Shown one piece after another: positions 43,638 to 50,702 of a stretch of DNA of 64,000 bases. Position numbers and translations under genes: made by a program. Origin of the DNA: Asaia bogorensis (GTDB lineage Bacteria > Pseudomonadota > Alphaproteobacteria > Acetobacterales > Acetobacteraceae). The notes beneath the pieces are model-generated. The model had not been told where the DNA came from. It did no database searches and saw only the letters and a list, made by a program, of their open reading frames with translations. The DNA is taken from NCBI GenBank assembly GCA_945897825.1, contig CAMDGX010000001.1, forward strand, positions 1 to 64,000, given 5' to 3'. Position 1 is the stretch's first letter. Every line of letters starts with the position of its first letter.

Positions 43638-43874
43638 TTATCCGCGGCGGTGGCGGGCGAAGACGGTGGCGACCTGCTCGTCGGGTGCGAACCGGCCGGC
43701 GCGGGCATCGGCGAGGCCGCGGTCGATGCCGGCCAGTTCAGCCTCGGTCGGCTGGTAGGAGGTGGTGGCCAGGTCGGCTTCGATTTCCTCCGCGAAGGCA
43801 GCCAATTCGGCCTGGGCCTCGGCGGGCCAGGTTGGGGCTCGGGAGATGGTGTCGGGAGGGGGGTGTTTTGACAT
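43638..43874 (-). CDS. Orphan antitoxin-like protein
   Basis: A 78-residue protein built like the antitoxins that accompany ParE/RelE-type toxins: an N-terminal helix pair with WPAEAQAELAAFAEEIEADLA, then a Tyr-containing linker, TEAELAGIDRGLADARAGRF and ASDEQ-like (here APDEQVATVFARHR). ATG 43874 is chosen; longer frames upstream lack a ribosome site. No toxin gene follows: the ~155 bp to the next gene has no matching frame. It is therefore either a solitary antitoxin or the remnant of a toxin-antitoxin pair. A 10 bp palindrome lies 90-100 bp upstream. Confidence 0.6.
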   Translation of the reverse strand: MSKHPPPDTISRAPTWPAEAQAELAAFAEEIEADLATTSYQPTEAELAGIDRGLADARAGRFAPDEQVATVFARHRRG

Positions 43875-43963
43875 TGGGACAGGATCGCATTGAAGGGAAC
43901 TGTGGGCAAAAGAATGTTGCAGTTGGCTCGAAGCCCACGAGAGGTAAGAATTTGGAAACGGGT

Positions 43964-43973
43964 TGTCATGACA
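43964..43973 (-). promoter_or_regulatory. Palindrome upstream of the antitoxin-like gene
   Basis: TGTCATGACA is a perfect 10 bp palindrome in the 150 bp spacer between the antitoxin-like gene and the DUF3644 gene. Antitoxins often bind such sites to repress themselves. The distance, 90 bp from the start codon, is long, so this is tentative. Confidence 0.3.
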
Positions 43974-44024
43974 GGCGCCGCGGAGAAAGGCGCTGCATCC
44001 CGATTTGGTAGGATAAAACAACGA

Positions 44025-45263
44025 TCATCGAGGCGGTTTTGATGCATCCTCATCATCGACAGGGCCAAACTGAGTTGTATTTTTATGGCAATGTTCAAGA
44101 ACTAAGTCAAGCCATAGTTTATACCACCGCCAGTCTTTCTCGTGTATATCAACATATGCACCATATGGCTTGGACTTGTCTTTAGATCCTTTATTTTTCA
44201 CTAGAATCGTGTGGTAATATTGCGTGAAACGCGGGAATCCCGCGTTTTGTGCCTCCTTAATTATGTCAGATGGGCGATATTTTGTCTTCTCTAACTCTTT
44301 CTGAAGAACACGATGGATTTCTCCTTCCAAAGCCGATCCGGGTTTTATGAACTCAACAACTTCGTCAGCTGCGCCTTTAGAGTTTGTGTTCTTATGGACA
44401 AGCATCACTCTCCAGGCATATTTTTCATTTTTCTTGATTTCGTCAGGAAGGCTCCCCTCGAAAGCTTCCTGAGCCGCCAATAAATTACGCGGAAGATCCA
44501 TGTCTTTGAGAAGCAAGCTTCGCTGCTCGCGCTCGATCCCCGATAGCTGAATTGCAAATGCCATATCTCTGTCCAGGCCACACCTGCTCCCTGCAAGATA
44601 TTTGACACACTGGTTGAAATTTAAACTACAAGCTTGTATTTTAGCGCCCAACGCATCATCAATACGTTTTGTCATTTGATGCTCAATCTCGTGTCGGATC
44701 GAAATGAGGAATCTGAGATTTGCTTTTACGGACTCATCTAGAGGACATTCTTTCGATTTCAGGCACGTCTCCAACTCCCAATGCTTCGTCGCACCGTGGC
44801 TCGTGGTGATTAGTGTTCCATCGGCTTTACGAGATTGAAAATCGACATTTTTCTTTTTGAAATACCAATGAAGAAGATAAGTCCATGCAATGATCGCTAA
44901 GGCAATAAAGCATTCTGACCTGAAGAATGATCGCGGGTTGTTATAGCTTTGTATTGCATTTAGCATTGCTTCACGTGCTTTGACCACGCGCTCGTCATCT
45001 TCAGGGTGAAGGCCCGTTACGTAATCGTGCTCTGGCCACGAGGCAAGAAATGTCTTAAGTTCGTGGTCATTTGCTGGCGCCACATTCGTATGTCGTTTGC
45101 CTGCTCGAACTTCCAATATACGAGCGTGATTTACGGTCCTACCGGGACGTGTAAAATATGATTGAATTGCTTGATCATTCAATTCGCCCTTAGAGATCAT
45201 TGCTTTGACAAGAGCCACCTCACGTTGTGTTAGAGTATTGGATCGATTTCGCTTCGATGACAT
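44025..45263 (-). CDS. DUF3644 protein, HEPN-like
   Basis: This 412-residue protein is encoded by distinctly AT-rich DNA with codon use unlike any core gene here, so it was almost certainly acquired. The first ~60 residues look like a winged-helix segment (NDQAIQSYF, RPGRTVNHARILEV). The DUF3644 core follows (REAMLNAIQSYNNPRSFFRSECF, read in parts), with a conserved helix LISIRHEIEHQM carrying R190-H-x3-H195. That is the Rx4H pattern of HEPN ribonucleases, with a His after the Arg as usual. The last ~150 residues are a mixed domain of unknown type. HEPN proteins are typical of phage defence and toxin systems, so I infer a defence role. The start is ATG 45263; no partner gene is adjacent. Confidence 0.75.
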   Translation of the reverse strand: MSSKRNRSNTLTQREVALVKAMISKGELNDQAIQSYFTRPGRTVNHARILEVRAGKRHTNVAPANDHELKTFLASWPEHDYVTGLHPEDDERVVKAREAMLNAIQSYNNPRSFFRSECFIALAIIAWTYLLHWYFKKKNVDFQSRKADGTLITTSHGATKHWELETCLKSKECPLDESVKANLRFLISIRHEIEHQMTKRIDDALGAKIQACSLNFNQCVKYLAGSRCGLDRDMAFAIQLSGIEREQRSLLLKDMDLPRNLLAAQEAFEGSLPDEIKKNEKYAWRVMLVHKNTNSKGAADEVVEFIKPGSALEGEIHRVLQKELEKTKYRPSDIIKEAQNAGFPRFTQYYHTILVKNKGSKDKSKPYGAYVDIHEKDWRWYKLWLDLVLEHCHKNTTQFGPVDDEDASKPPR

Positions 45264-45420
45264 TTCGACCTCGCAGTTTCATAGAATACTCGGAATAAGT
45301 ACGACTATTGCTAAAAAATTTAATGGCGACAAGGCAGTGGCAGGGAGAGTTGCAGACGCAAGTAAGCGATTTCCACGCTTGGAACGGCAGCGCAAAGGCG
45401 CGCCAGTGAATTAGAGAGAT

Positions 45421-45474
45421 GGGGTCTGGGGCCGCCGGCCCCAGCGGGTCCAGGGCGGCGCCCTGGCCTTGCTT
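45421..45474 (+). repeat. Paired-hairpin intergenic repeat, full copy
   Basis: Stem 1 is CTGGGGCC-GCC-GGCCCCAG (45426-45444), then GCGGGT, and stem 2 is CCAGGGC-GGC-GCCCTGG (45450-45466), then CCTTGC. It lies downstream of the thermonuclease gene, between it and the AT-rich DUF3644 island, so it also marks the boundary of the island. Confidence 0.75.
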
Positions 45475-45509
45475 TGCTGTGGGTAGACGATGGCGGGCCT
45501 GCGTCCGCC

Positions 45510-46115
45510 CTACAGGAGGGGGATGGGTTCCTGCGCGCGGCGGTATTTCTGTCGCTTGAATTCCCAGGGCGGGATGTTGTGGTCTGAGGCCCAGATGCCG
45601 CGGCGGTGGTGGCGGGCGTCCTGGAGGGCGAGGGTATAGCGTTCGTCGGGGCCGTAGCGGTCGAGGACCCAGGCCCAGCCGTTGATGACCATTTCCAGTT
45701 CGATGTTTCGGGTGATGCGCTGGGGCGGGCCGAAGCGGTGGATGCGGTGGCGGGTTTGGGCGGTGTTCCAGCAATCGATCGCCGCGTATTCCTGCGCCAG
45801 GTAGGGCACGGCGACGATGCGCCGGTGGCGGTCGAACGCGCGGCCGGTGTCCATCTTGAGGAGGATGGCGAGGTCGAGGGTGGCGCCGCCGATCAGTTGG
45901 GTGAGAAAGGCCTTGGCTTCGGGTCCGCCGGGTTGTTCGGTTTCCGGGGCGTCGATGAAGCCGAGGCGGACGGGCACTTCGACGGCTGTGCCGGCGTTGG
46001 GGACGTCGAGGTGGGCCAGAAAGCCGTCGCCGTCGAAGACGCGCAGGACGCGGGATTTGATCGTTTCCGTTCCCGGGTCTTCCGGCACGATCAGCGGCGG
46101 GGGGTGGTGGGGCAT
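45510..46115 (-). CDS. Thermonuclease-family (staphylococcal nuclease-like) protein
   Basis: A 201-residue protein with one SNase domain. The Ca-binding and catalytic pattern is visible: RVFDGDGFLAHL, then VRLGFIDAPE holding the Asp, Arg and Glu of the active site, and a second Arg in AFDRHRR. No signal peptide is present, unlike the secreted enzyme, so a cytoplasmic role or a non-classical exit is implied. The last ~60 residues (HRRGIWASDHNIPPWEFKRQ) match the tail common in alphaproteobacterial homologues. ATG 46115 lacks a strong ribosome site. It stands alone between two copies of the paired-hairpin repeat (45421-45474 and 46322-46408). Confidence 0.85.
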   Translation of the reverse strand: MPHHPPPLIVPEDPGTETIKSRVLRVFDGDGFLAHLDVPNAGTAVEVPVRLGFIDAPETEQPGGPEAKAFLTQLIGGATLDLAILLKMDTGRAFDRHRRIVAVPYLAQEYAAIDCWNTAQTRHRIHRFGPPQRITRNIELEMVINGWAWVLDRYGPDERYTLALQDARHHRRGIWASDHNIPPWEFKRQKYRRAQEPIPLL

Positions 46116-46417
46116 GGCTCGATGGGTTCGGGGCGCCCGGGCGGTGGGGGTGGAGGATCGGCTACAGCGTTATCCGGAAATCAGTTTCACTGTTGCTACG
46201 GATTTCGTGATTGGGGTGGCTGCGGAGTCAGGCGTTCGACTCGTGCGCCGAGTTGGGCGGCCCCCCTCCGGCTCCCCCCGCTTCGCATGGGGAGAGTAGC
46301 AAGGGGCGGCGTGTTTTTTCTGGATGGGGGTCTGGGGCCGTCGGCCCCAGAGGGTCCTCTGTGGCGCGGCTTCGCGCCGCGACGGCGGCGCCCTGGCCTT
46401 GCTTCAGGCGAGGCGCG
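46116..46417. repeat. Spacer with an expanded paired-hairpin repeat (46322-46408)
   Basis: The 302 bp between the thermonuclease gene and the histidine kinase gene holds no gene. Its second half is a repeat copy with stem CTGGGGCC-GTC-GGCCCCAG at 46332-46350. The second hairpin is interrupted by an insertion that contains its own stem, GGCGCG-GCTT-CGCGCC (46363-46378), before the usual GCCCTGGCCTTGC end. Confidence 0.6.
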
Positions 46418-47602
46418 CTAGGCCTGGACGGGGAATTGCAGGGTCCAGGCGGTGCCTTCGTTGGTTTGCAGGGTTGCGTTGCCGTGGACCTGGTGGATCA
46501 GGCGGCGGACCAGGCCGACGCCGTGGCGTTTGCTGCCGGGTTGTTCGGTGAAGCCGGCGCCGTTGTCGCTGACCTTGAGGGTGGCGAGGTCGGCGCCGGC
46601 GGTGTGGGTCAGCGTGACGGTGACGATGCCCTTGCCGTTGGCGAAGGCGTGGTCGTAGCTGTTGGCGACGAGTTCGGCGACGACCATGCCGATGGCGGTG
46701 ACGGTATCGAGGCCGACATTGACCGGGGCCACTTCGCAGGCGATCCGGATGCCGTCCTTAAACTCGCTTTGCAGTCCGGGCAGGCTGTCGCACAGGGCCT
46801 GGAGGTAGGCGCCGAGGTCGACTTCGCGGGCGAGGCCGGTGCCGAGGAGCTGTTCGTAGACTTCGGCCAGGGTGATGACGCGGCGGATGATGCTGTGCAT
46901 CGATCCCTGGGCTTCGGGGGTGGTGGCGAGCCTCAGGTGGCTGGACAGCATGGAGTAGACGAGCTGGAGGTTGTTGCGGACGCGGTGCTTGAGTTCCTCG
47001 GCGAGGACGTCGCGTTCGGTGATCAGCTGGTCCTTCTCGGCGACGACGACTTCCATTGCCTCGATGGTGCGCAGGAGCAGGCGGTTGCTTTCGCCGGTGG
47101 CGACGGCCTCGGCGAGGACGTTGGCGAAGCCGGTGAGGAAGTTGACGTCGTGGATGTCGTAGGTGGTCTGGATCGCGCTGTCGATTTCGAGGACGCCGAA
47201 GGGTTTTCCGTCGACGCGGCTGATGAGGACGTCCACGGAGGAGATGATGCCGTGCTCGCCGTAGAAGGGGGGGAAGACGTAGTCCTGCGCCTGGGTGAGG
47301 TCGTAGATGATGACCGGCTCGCCGGTGACGTAGGCGCGGCCCTGGGGGGAGGTGGTGTCGGCCTGGGACACGACCTGGCCGACGACGCCTTCGTGCCATC
47401 CGAAGCCGGCGACGATGAGCAGGTCGTTCTCGTTCTCGCGGTATTGGCAGACCTTGCAGAACGGCACGCCGAGGCCTTCGGCGCAGACGCGGGCGGCCTC
47501 CATCAGCACCTTCTGCAGGTCGCGCTCGCGGAAGGCGAAGCTGCCGAACGCGGCCAGGGCGGCCTGTTGGCGCAAAAGCCTGGTGGTATTGTCGGTAGTC
47601 AT
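46418..47602 (-). CDS. GAF-domain sensor histidine kinase (HWE/HisKA_2 type)
   Basis: A 394-residue soluble kinase. The first ~185 residues form a GAF domain (FGSFAFRERDLQKVL, then VPFCKVCQYRENENDLLIVAGFGW in parts). The phospho-acceptor helix reads EELKHRVRNNLQL with His206, the HisKA_2/HWE type. The ATPase has N- and G-boxes (ELVANSYDHAF, VSDNGAGF, HGVGLVRRLI). No membrane helix is present, so it senses an internal signal, perhaps redox or a bound ligand. It is divergent from a single-domain response regulator 85 bp away, its probable partner. ATG 47602 lies at the edge of the AT-rich shared promoter region. Confidence 0.88.
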   Translation of the reverse strand: MTTDNTTRLLRQQAALAAFGSFAFRERDLQKVLMEAARVCAEGLGVPFCKVCQYRENENDLLIVAGFGWHEGVVGQVVSQADTTSPQGRAYVTGEPVIIYDLTQAQDYVFPPFYGEHGIISSVDVLISRVDGKPFGVLEIDSAIQTTYDIHDVNFLTGFANVLAEAVATGESNRLLLRTIEAMEVVVAEKDQLITERDVLAEELKHRVRNNLQLVYSMLSSHLRLATTPEAQGSMHSIIRRVITLAEVYEQLLGTGLAREVDLGAYLQALCDSLPGLQSEFKDGIRIACEVAPVNVGLDTVTAIGMVVAELVANSYDHAFANGKGIVTVTLTHTAGADLATLKVSDNGAGFTEQPGSKRHGVGLVRRLIHQVHGNATLQTNEGTAWTLQFPVQA

Positions 47603-47687
47603 TGCATATTCATTGCGTTGCTTATTTCTATCTATTTGATCGACTTAGGAGCATACTGGTAGGCGTGATCATAGGGATAGCGAATAT
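47603..47687. promoter_or_regulatory. Shared divergent promoter region of kinase and response regulator
   Basis: This 85 bp AT-rich spacer lies between the two start codons, in contrast with the GC-rich surroundings. It holds both promoters; I see no EcfG-type element and no strong palindrome. The response regulator start at 47688 has only AGGGATAG as a possible ribosome site. Confidence 0.5.
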
Positions 47688-48107
47688 ATGACCGTTGGCT
47701 TGGTTGTGCTGATCGTCGAAGACGAGCTGATGATCGCCGACTACCTGGAGGAGACGCTTCAGGACGCCGGTTTCGAGGTTTGTGGCATTGCGCGCAACGG
47801 CGCCGAGGCGGTTGCCCTGGCGCAGTTGCATCATCCGGCACTCAGCGTGATCGATTTGCGGCTTTCGAACGGCGAGTATGGCACGCAGGTTGGTGCGGCA
47901 CTCAGTGAGCAGGGGGCCATCGGCATCTTGTACGCAACCGGGAACTCGCGCCATCCTCTTCTGGACACGGCGGTGGGCCAGGCGTGCATCACCAAGCCCT
48001 ATACGTCGGAGGGCATTGTCGCGGGCGTTCGGATCGTGGCCGAGCGGATGGCCAGGATGTCGCCGTTGTCGGCGTTTCCGGTGGGGTTCCGGCTGCTCAA
48101 CGCCTGA
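47688..48107 (+). CDS. Single-domain response regulator
   Basis: A 139-residue receiver with no output domain: acidic pocket E11-D12, phospho-acceptor D56 (SVIDLRL), conserved Thr/Ser region YATGNS and the Lys in ITKPY (about residue 103). The receiver probably acts by protein contact, or passes the phosphate onward. Its neighbour, the GAF/HWE kinase, is transcribed in the opposite direction from the same region, the common arrangement for cognate pairs in alphaproteobacteria. A 15-residue hydrophobic C-terminal extension follows the receiver. A paired-hairpin repeat follows the stop. Confidence 0.88.
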   Translation: MTVGLVVLIVEDELMIADYLEETLQDAGFEVCGIARNGAEAVALAQLHHPALSVIDLRLSNGEYGTQVGAALSEQGAIGILYATGNSRHPLLDTAVGQACITKPYTSEGIVAGVRIVAERMARMSPLSAFPVGFRLLNA

Positions 48108-48140
48108 AGCCGGCGCGGCGGATCGTTCGGCCTTGCTTCC

Positions 48141-48204
48141 GGATGGGGGTCTGGGGCCGCCGGCCCCAGCGGGTTGAGGGCAGAGCCCTCGCCTTCCTTG
48201 CCTC
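48141..48204 (+). repeat. Paired-hairpin intergenic repeat, full copy
   Basis: Stem 1 is CTGGGGCC-GCC-GGCCCCAG (48151-48169) and stem 2 is GAGGGC-AGA-GCCCTC (48176-48190), flanked by GGATGGGGGT and CCTTCCTTGCC. It occurs between the response regulator and the SSF symporter. Stem 2 differs in sequence from other copies yet still pairs, a sign that structure is kept. Confidence 0.75.
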
Positions 48205-48261
48205 GGGGATCGTTCCAGCACCGCGCGTCGTTGCCCGCGTGGAGCGGGAGGTGTTCGGCGC

Positions 48262-50142
48262 GTGGTGATCGATCTGGCGGTGCTGGCGGCGTTTGTTCTG
48301 TATGCGGTCGGGTCCGGGTTGCGGGCGCGGCGCGAGGCGTCGCGGGGGGCGGAGGATTATTTTCTGGCGGGGCGGTCGCTGCGGGGGTGGCAGGCCGGGA
48401 TGTCGATGGCGGCGACGCAGTTCTCGGCGGACACGCCGTTGCTGGTGGTGGGGCTGGTGGCGACGGCGGGGGTGTTCGGGCTGTGGCGGCTTTGGGTTTA
48501 TGCGCTCGCTTTTCTGTTGATGGCGTTCGTGCTGGCGGGGATGTGGCGGCGCAGCGGGGTTCTGACGGACGCGGAGCTGGCGGAGCTGCGGTATGGCGGG
48601 CGGGGGGCGCTGACGCTGCGGGTGCTGAAGGCGTTCTACTACGGGACGGTGATCAACTGCGCGGCGCTGGCGATGGTGATGGTGGCGGCGGTGCGGATCG
48701 CGGAGGTGTGCCTGCCTTGGCATGCGTGGTTGCCGGGGGCGGTGCATGGGGCGGTGGTGGCGCTGGTTTCGGGGTTGGGGATTTCGCTGGGGCTGTCGGT
48801 GACGGGGCTGCCGCAGGAGGCGGCGGCGGCGAACGGGTTGATCTCGATCGTGCTGATTTTGGTGTTCACGGCGGGGTATTCGCTGACGGGCGGGCTGCGC
48901 AGCGTGGTGGCGACCGATGTGGTTCAGCTGGGGCTCGCGCTGGCGGGGACGGCGATCTACGCCTGGTATGCGGTGGCGGCGGCCGGCGGGCTGGCGGGGC
49001 TTTCGGCGCAGGTGGTGGGGCTTTACGGGGCGGCGGGGGCGGAGCGGATGCTGTCGTTCTGGCCGGAAGGGGCGGGGGAGTGGGCGGCGCCGTTTTTGCT
49101 GGTGGTGGCGCTGCAGTGGCTGTTCCAGATGAATTCGGACGGGACGGGGTATCTCGCGCAGCGGTCGATGGCGTGCCGGTCGGACCGGGATGCCAGGTGG
49201 GCGGGGCTGGTGTTCGCGTGGGTGCAGACGGTGGTGCGCAGCCTGCTGTGGGTGCTGATCGCGGTGGCGCTGGTGGTGGTTTATCCGTTCACGGCGGGGG
49301 AGGCGGGGGCGGAGGGGTTCGCGGCGTCGCGGGAGATTTTGTACGTGACGGGGGTTTGGGATCTGGTGCCGGCGGGGCTGCGGGGGGTGCTGCTGGTGGG
49401 GATGCTGGCGGCGCTGGCGTCGACGGTCGATACGCATTTGAACTGGGGCGCGGGGTATTGGAGCAACGACATCTACGGGCGGCTGGTGTGCCGGGAGTGG
49501 CTGGGGCGGGCGGCGCGGCCGCGGGAGATGGTGGTGGTGGCGCGGCTGGCGGGGCTGGGGATCGTGGGGGTTTCGCTGGTGGTGATGACGCAGCTGGAGT
49601 CGATCCAGGCGGCGTGGTCGGTGTCGTTGCTGTTCGGGGCGGGGATGGGGGCGGTGCTGGTGCTGCGGTGGCTGTGGGAGCGGGTGAATTTGGCGGCGGA
49701 ATTGGCGGCGATGGGGGTTTCGGTGGTGGTGGCGCCGGGGTTGCTGTGGTGGTTCGGGACGGATCCGGCGTGGGAGTGGGCGCGGCTGGGGGGGATGGCG
49801 GGGGCGGCGACGGGGGCGTGCCTGGTGGCGGTGTGGCTGGGGCCGGCGAGTTCGCCGGAGGTGCTGGCGGCGTTCTACCGGCGGGTGCGGCCGCTGGGGT
49901 TCTGGGGGCGGACGGCGGTGGCGGTGGGGGAGGCGCCCGGGGTGCCGGTGCGGGCGCTGGGGCGGCGGCTGCTGGGGGCGGGGGTGGCGGCGGCGTCGAT
50001 GTATGGCGTGCTGGTGGGGGCCGGGGGGCTGTTGGTGGGCGATGGCGGGTGGAGCGCCTGGGCGATGGGTGCGGCGGGGGTGGGGCTGGTGCCGGTGTGG
50101 TGGCGGGAGGTGGGGCGGGAGGATGACTGGTCGGGAGGATGA
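48262..50142 (+). CDS. Sodium:solute symporter family (SSF) protein
   Basis: A 626-residue inner-membrane protein with about 13-14 helices of the SSF/LeuT-type fold. The N terminus has the SSF pattern EDYFLAGRSLRGWQAGMSM; TDVVQLGLALAGT and STVDTHLNWGAGYWSND are further landmarks, the latter in the Na+-site helix region. The substrate is not predictable; Na+-coupled uptake is assumed. The frame opens with two GTG codons (48262, 48265) with GGGAGG about 15 nt upstream. The gene uses extremely G-rich codons. It is preceded by a paired-hairpin repeat and stands alone. Confidence 0.88.
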   Translation: MVIDLAVLAAFVLYAVGSGLRARREASRGAEDYFLAGRSLRGWQAGMSMAATQFSADTPLLVVGLVATAGVFGLWRLWVYALAFLLMAFVLAGMWRRSGVLTDAELAELRYGGRGALTLRVLKAFYYGTVINCAALAMVMVAAVRIAEVCLPWHAWLPGAVHGAVVALVSGLGISLGLSVTGLPQEAAAANGLISIVLILVFTAGYSLTGGLRSVVATDVVQLGLALAGTAIYAWYAVAAAGGLAGLSAQVVGLYGAAGAERMLSFWPEGAGEWAAPFLLVVALQWLFQMNSDGTGYLAQRSMACRSDRDARWAGLVFAWVQTVVRSLLWVLIAVALVVVYPFTAGEAGAEGFAASREILYVTGVWDLVPAGLRGVLLVGMLAALASTVDTHLNWGAGYWSNDIYGRLVCREWLGRAARPREMVVVARLAGLGIVGVSLVVMTQLESIQAAWSVSLLFGAGMGAVLVLRWLWERVNLAAELAAMGVSVVVAPGLLWWFGTDPAWEWARLGGMAGAATGACLVAVWLGPASSPEVLAAFYRRVRPLGFWGRTAVAVGEAPGVPVRALGRRLLGAGVAAASMYGVLVGAGGLLVGDGGWSAWAMGAAGVGLVPVWWREVGREDDWSGG

Positions 50143-50255
50143 TTGGGGGGCTGGCGGAACAGCGTGAGCGGTATCGCACAGCGGAATGTCCCAGCTCCGT
50201 TGTCCCATCCTGCGCAGCCCGGGAGGCCGGGTGGCACCACAGCAGGAGAGACACC

Positions 50256-50702
50256 ATGGACCGTCTTGTCGCCGCGACGTTCGTCATCACGACCCTGGCC
50301 GGCGCGCTGCCGGTGCAGGCGGCTGGGCCGGCCGAGGTGGTGCACGAGTGGGCCCTGGCCCATGAAGATGGCAGCGCCGATCGTGCCGCGCAGCTCTATA
50401 CGCCAAATGCGCGGGTGTGGAGCCTGGCCGCGCCGCGCGAGTGGGTCGGGCACGATGATATCGGGCACTACCTCGTGGTGTTCGCGCTCGGCGCCGCGCG
50501 GCCGGACTTTCGCATCGAGAGCTACAGCCTGATGCCGGTGGGCGAGCAGGTGGTGGTGGCGAGCGGGCATTGCGCCGTCGTGCGGGAGCAATGGGACGGC
50601 AGCGCTGCGCGGGAGGATTGCCGCTTCAGCCTGACGCTAGTGCGGGGCGGCGACGGGGCCTGGCGGATCGCCGAACAGCACAGCTCGGCGCTACCGCGCT
50701 GA
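50256..50702 (+). CDS. Secreted NTF2/SnoaL-like protein
   Basis: A 148-residue protein with a signal peptide (MDRLVAATFVITTLAG) cut near VQAAG. The mature part has the cone-shaped NTF2/SnoaL-like fold pattern: a helix with VVHEWALAHEDGSADRAAQLY, a YTPNARVW strand, and repeated beta strands ending GAWRIAEQHSS. Such domains serve as small-ligand binders or enzymes of many kinds; no active-site set is decisive. ATG 50256 has GCAGGAGA upstream. Its 3' end overlaps the convergent SulP gene by 12 bp. Confidence 0.75.
   Translation: MDRLVAATFVITTLAGALPVQAAGPAEVVHEWALAHEDGSADRAAQLYTPNARVWSLAAPREWVGHDDIGHYLVVFALGAARPDFRIESYSLMPVGEQVVVASGHCAVVREQWDGSAAREDCRFSLTLVRGGDGAWRIAEQHSSALPR

Noticed and set aside
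45205-45414. A 69-codon + strand frame overlapping the start of the DUF3644 gene
   Set aside because: It has no ribosome site, no recognisable motif and overlaps the 5' end of a clear gene on the other strand.
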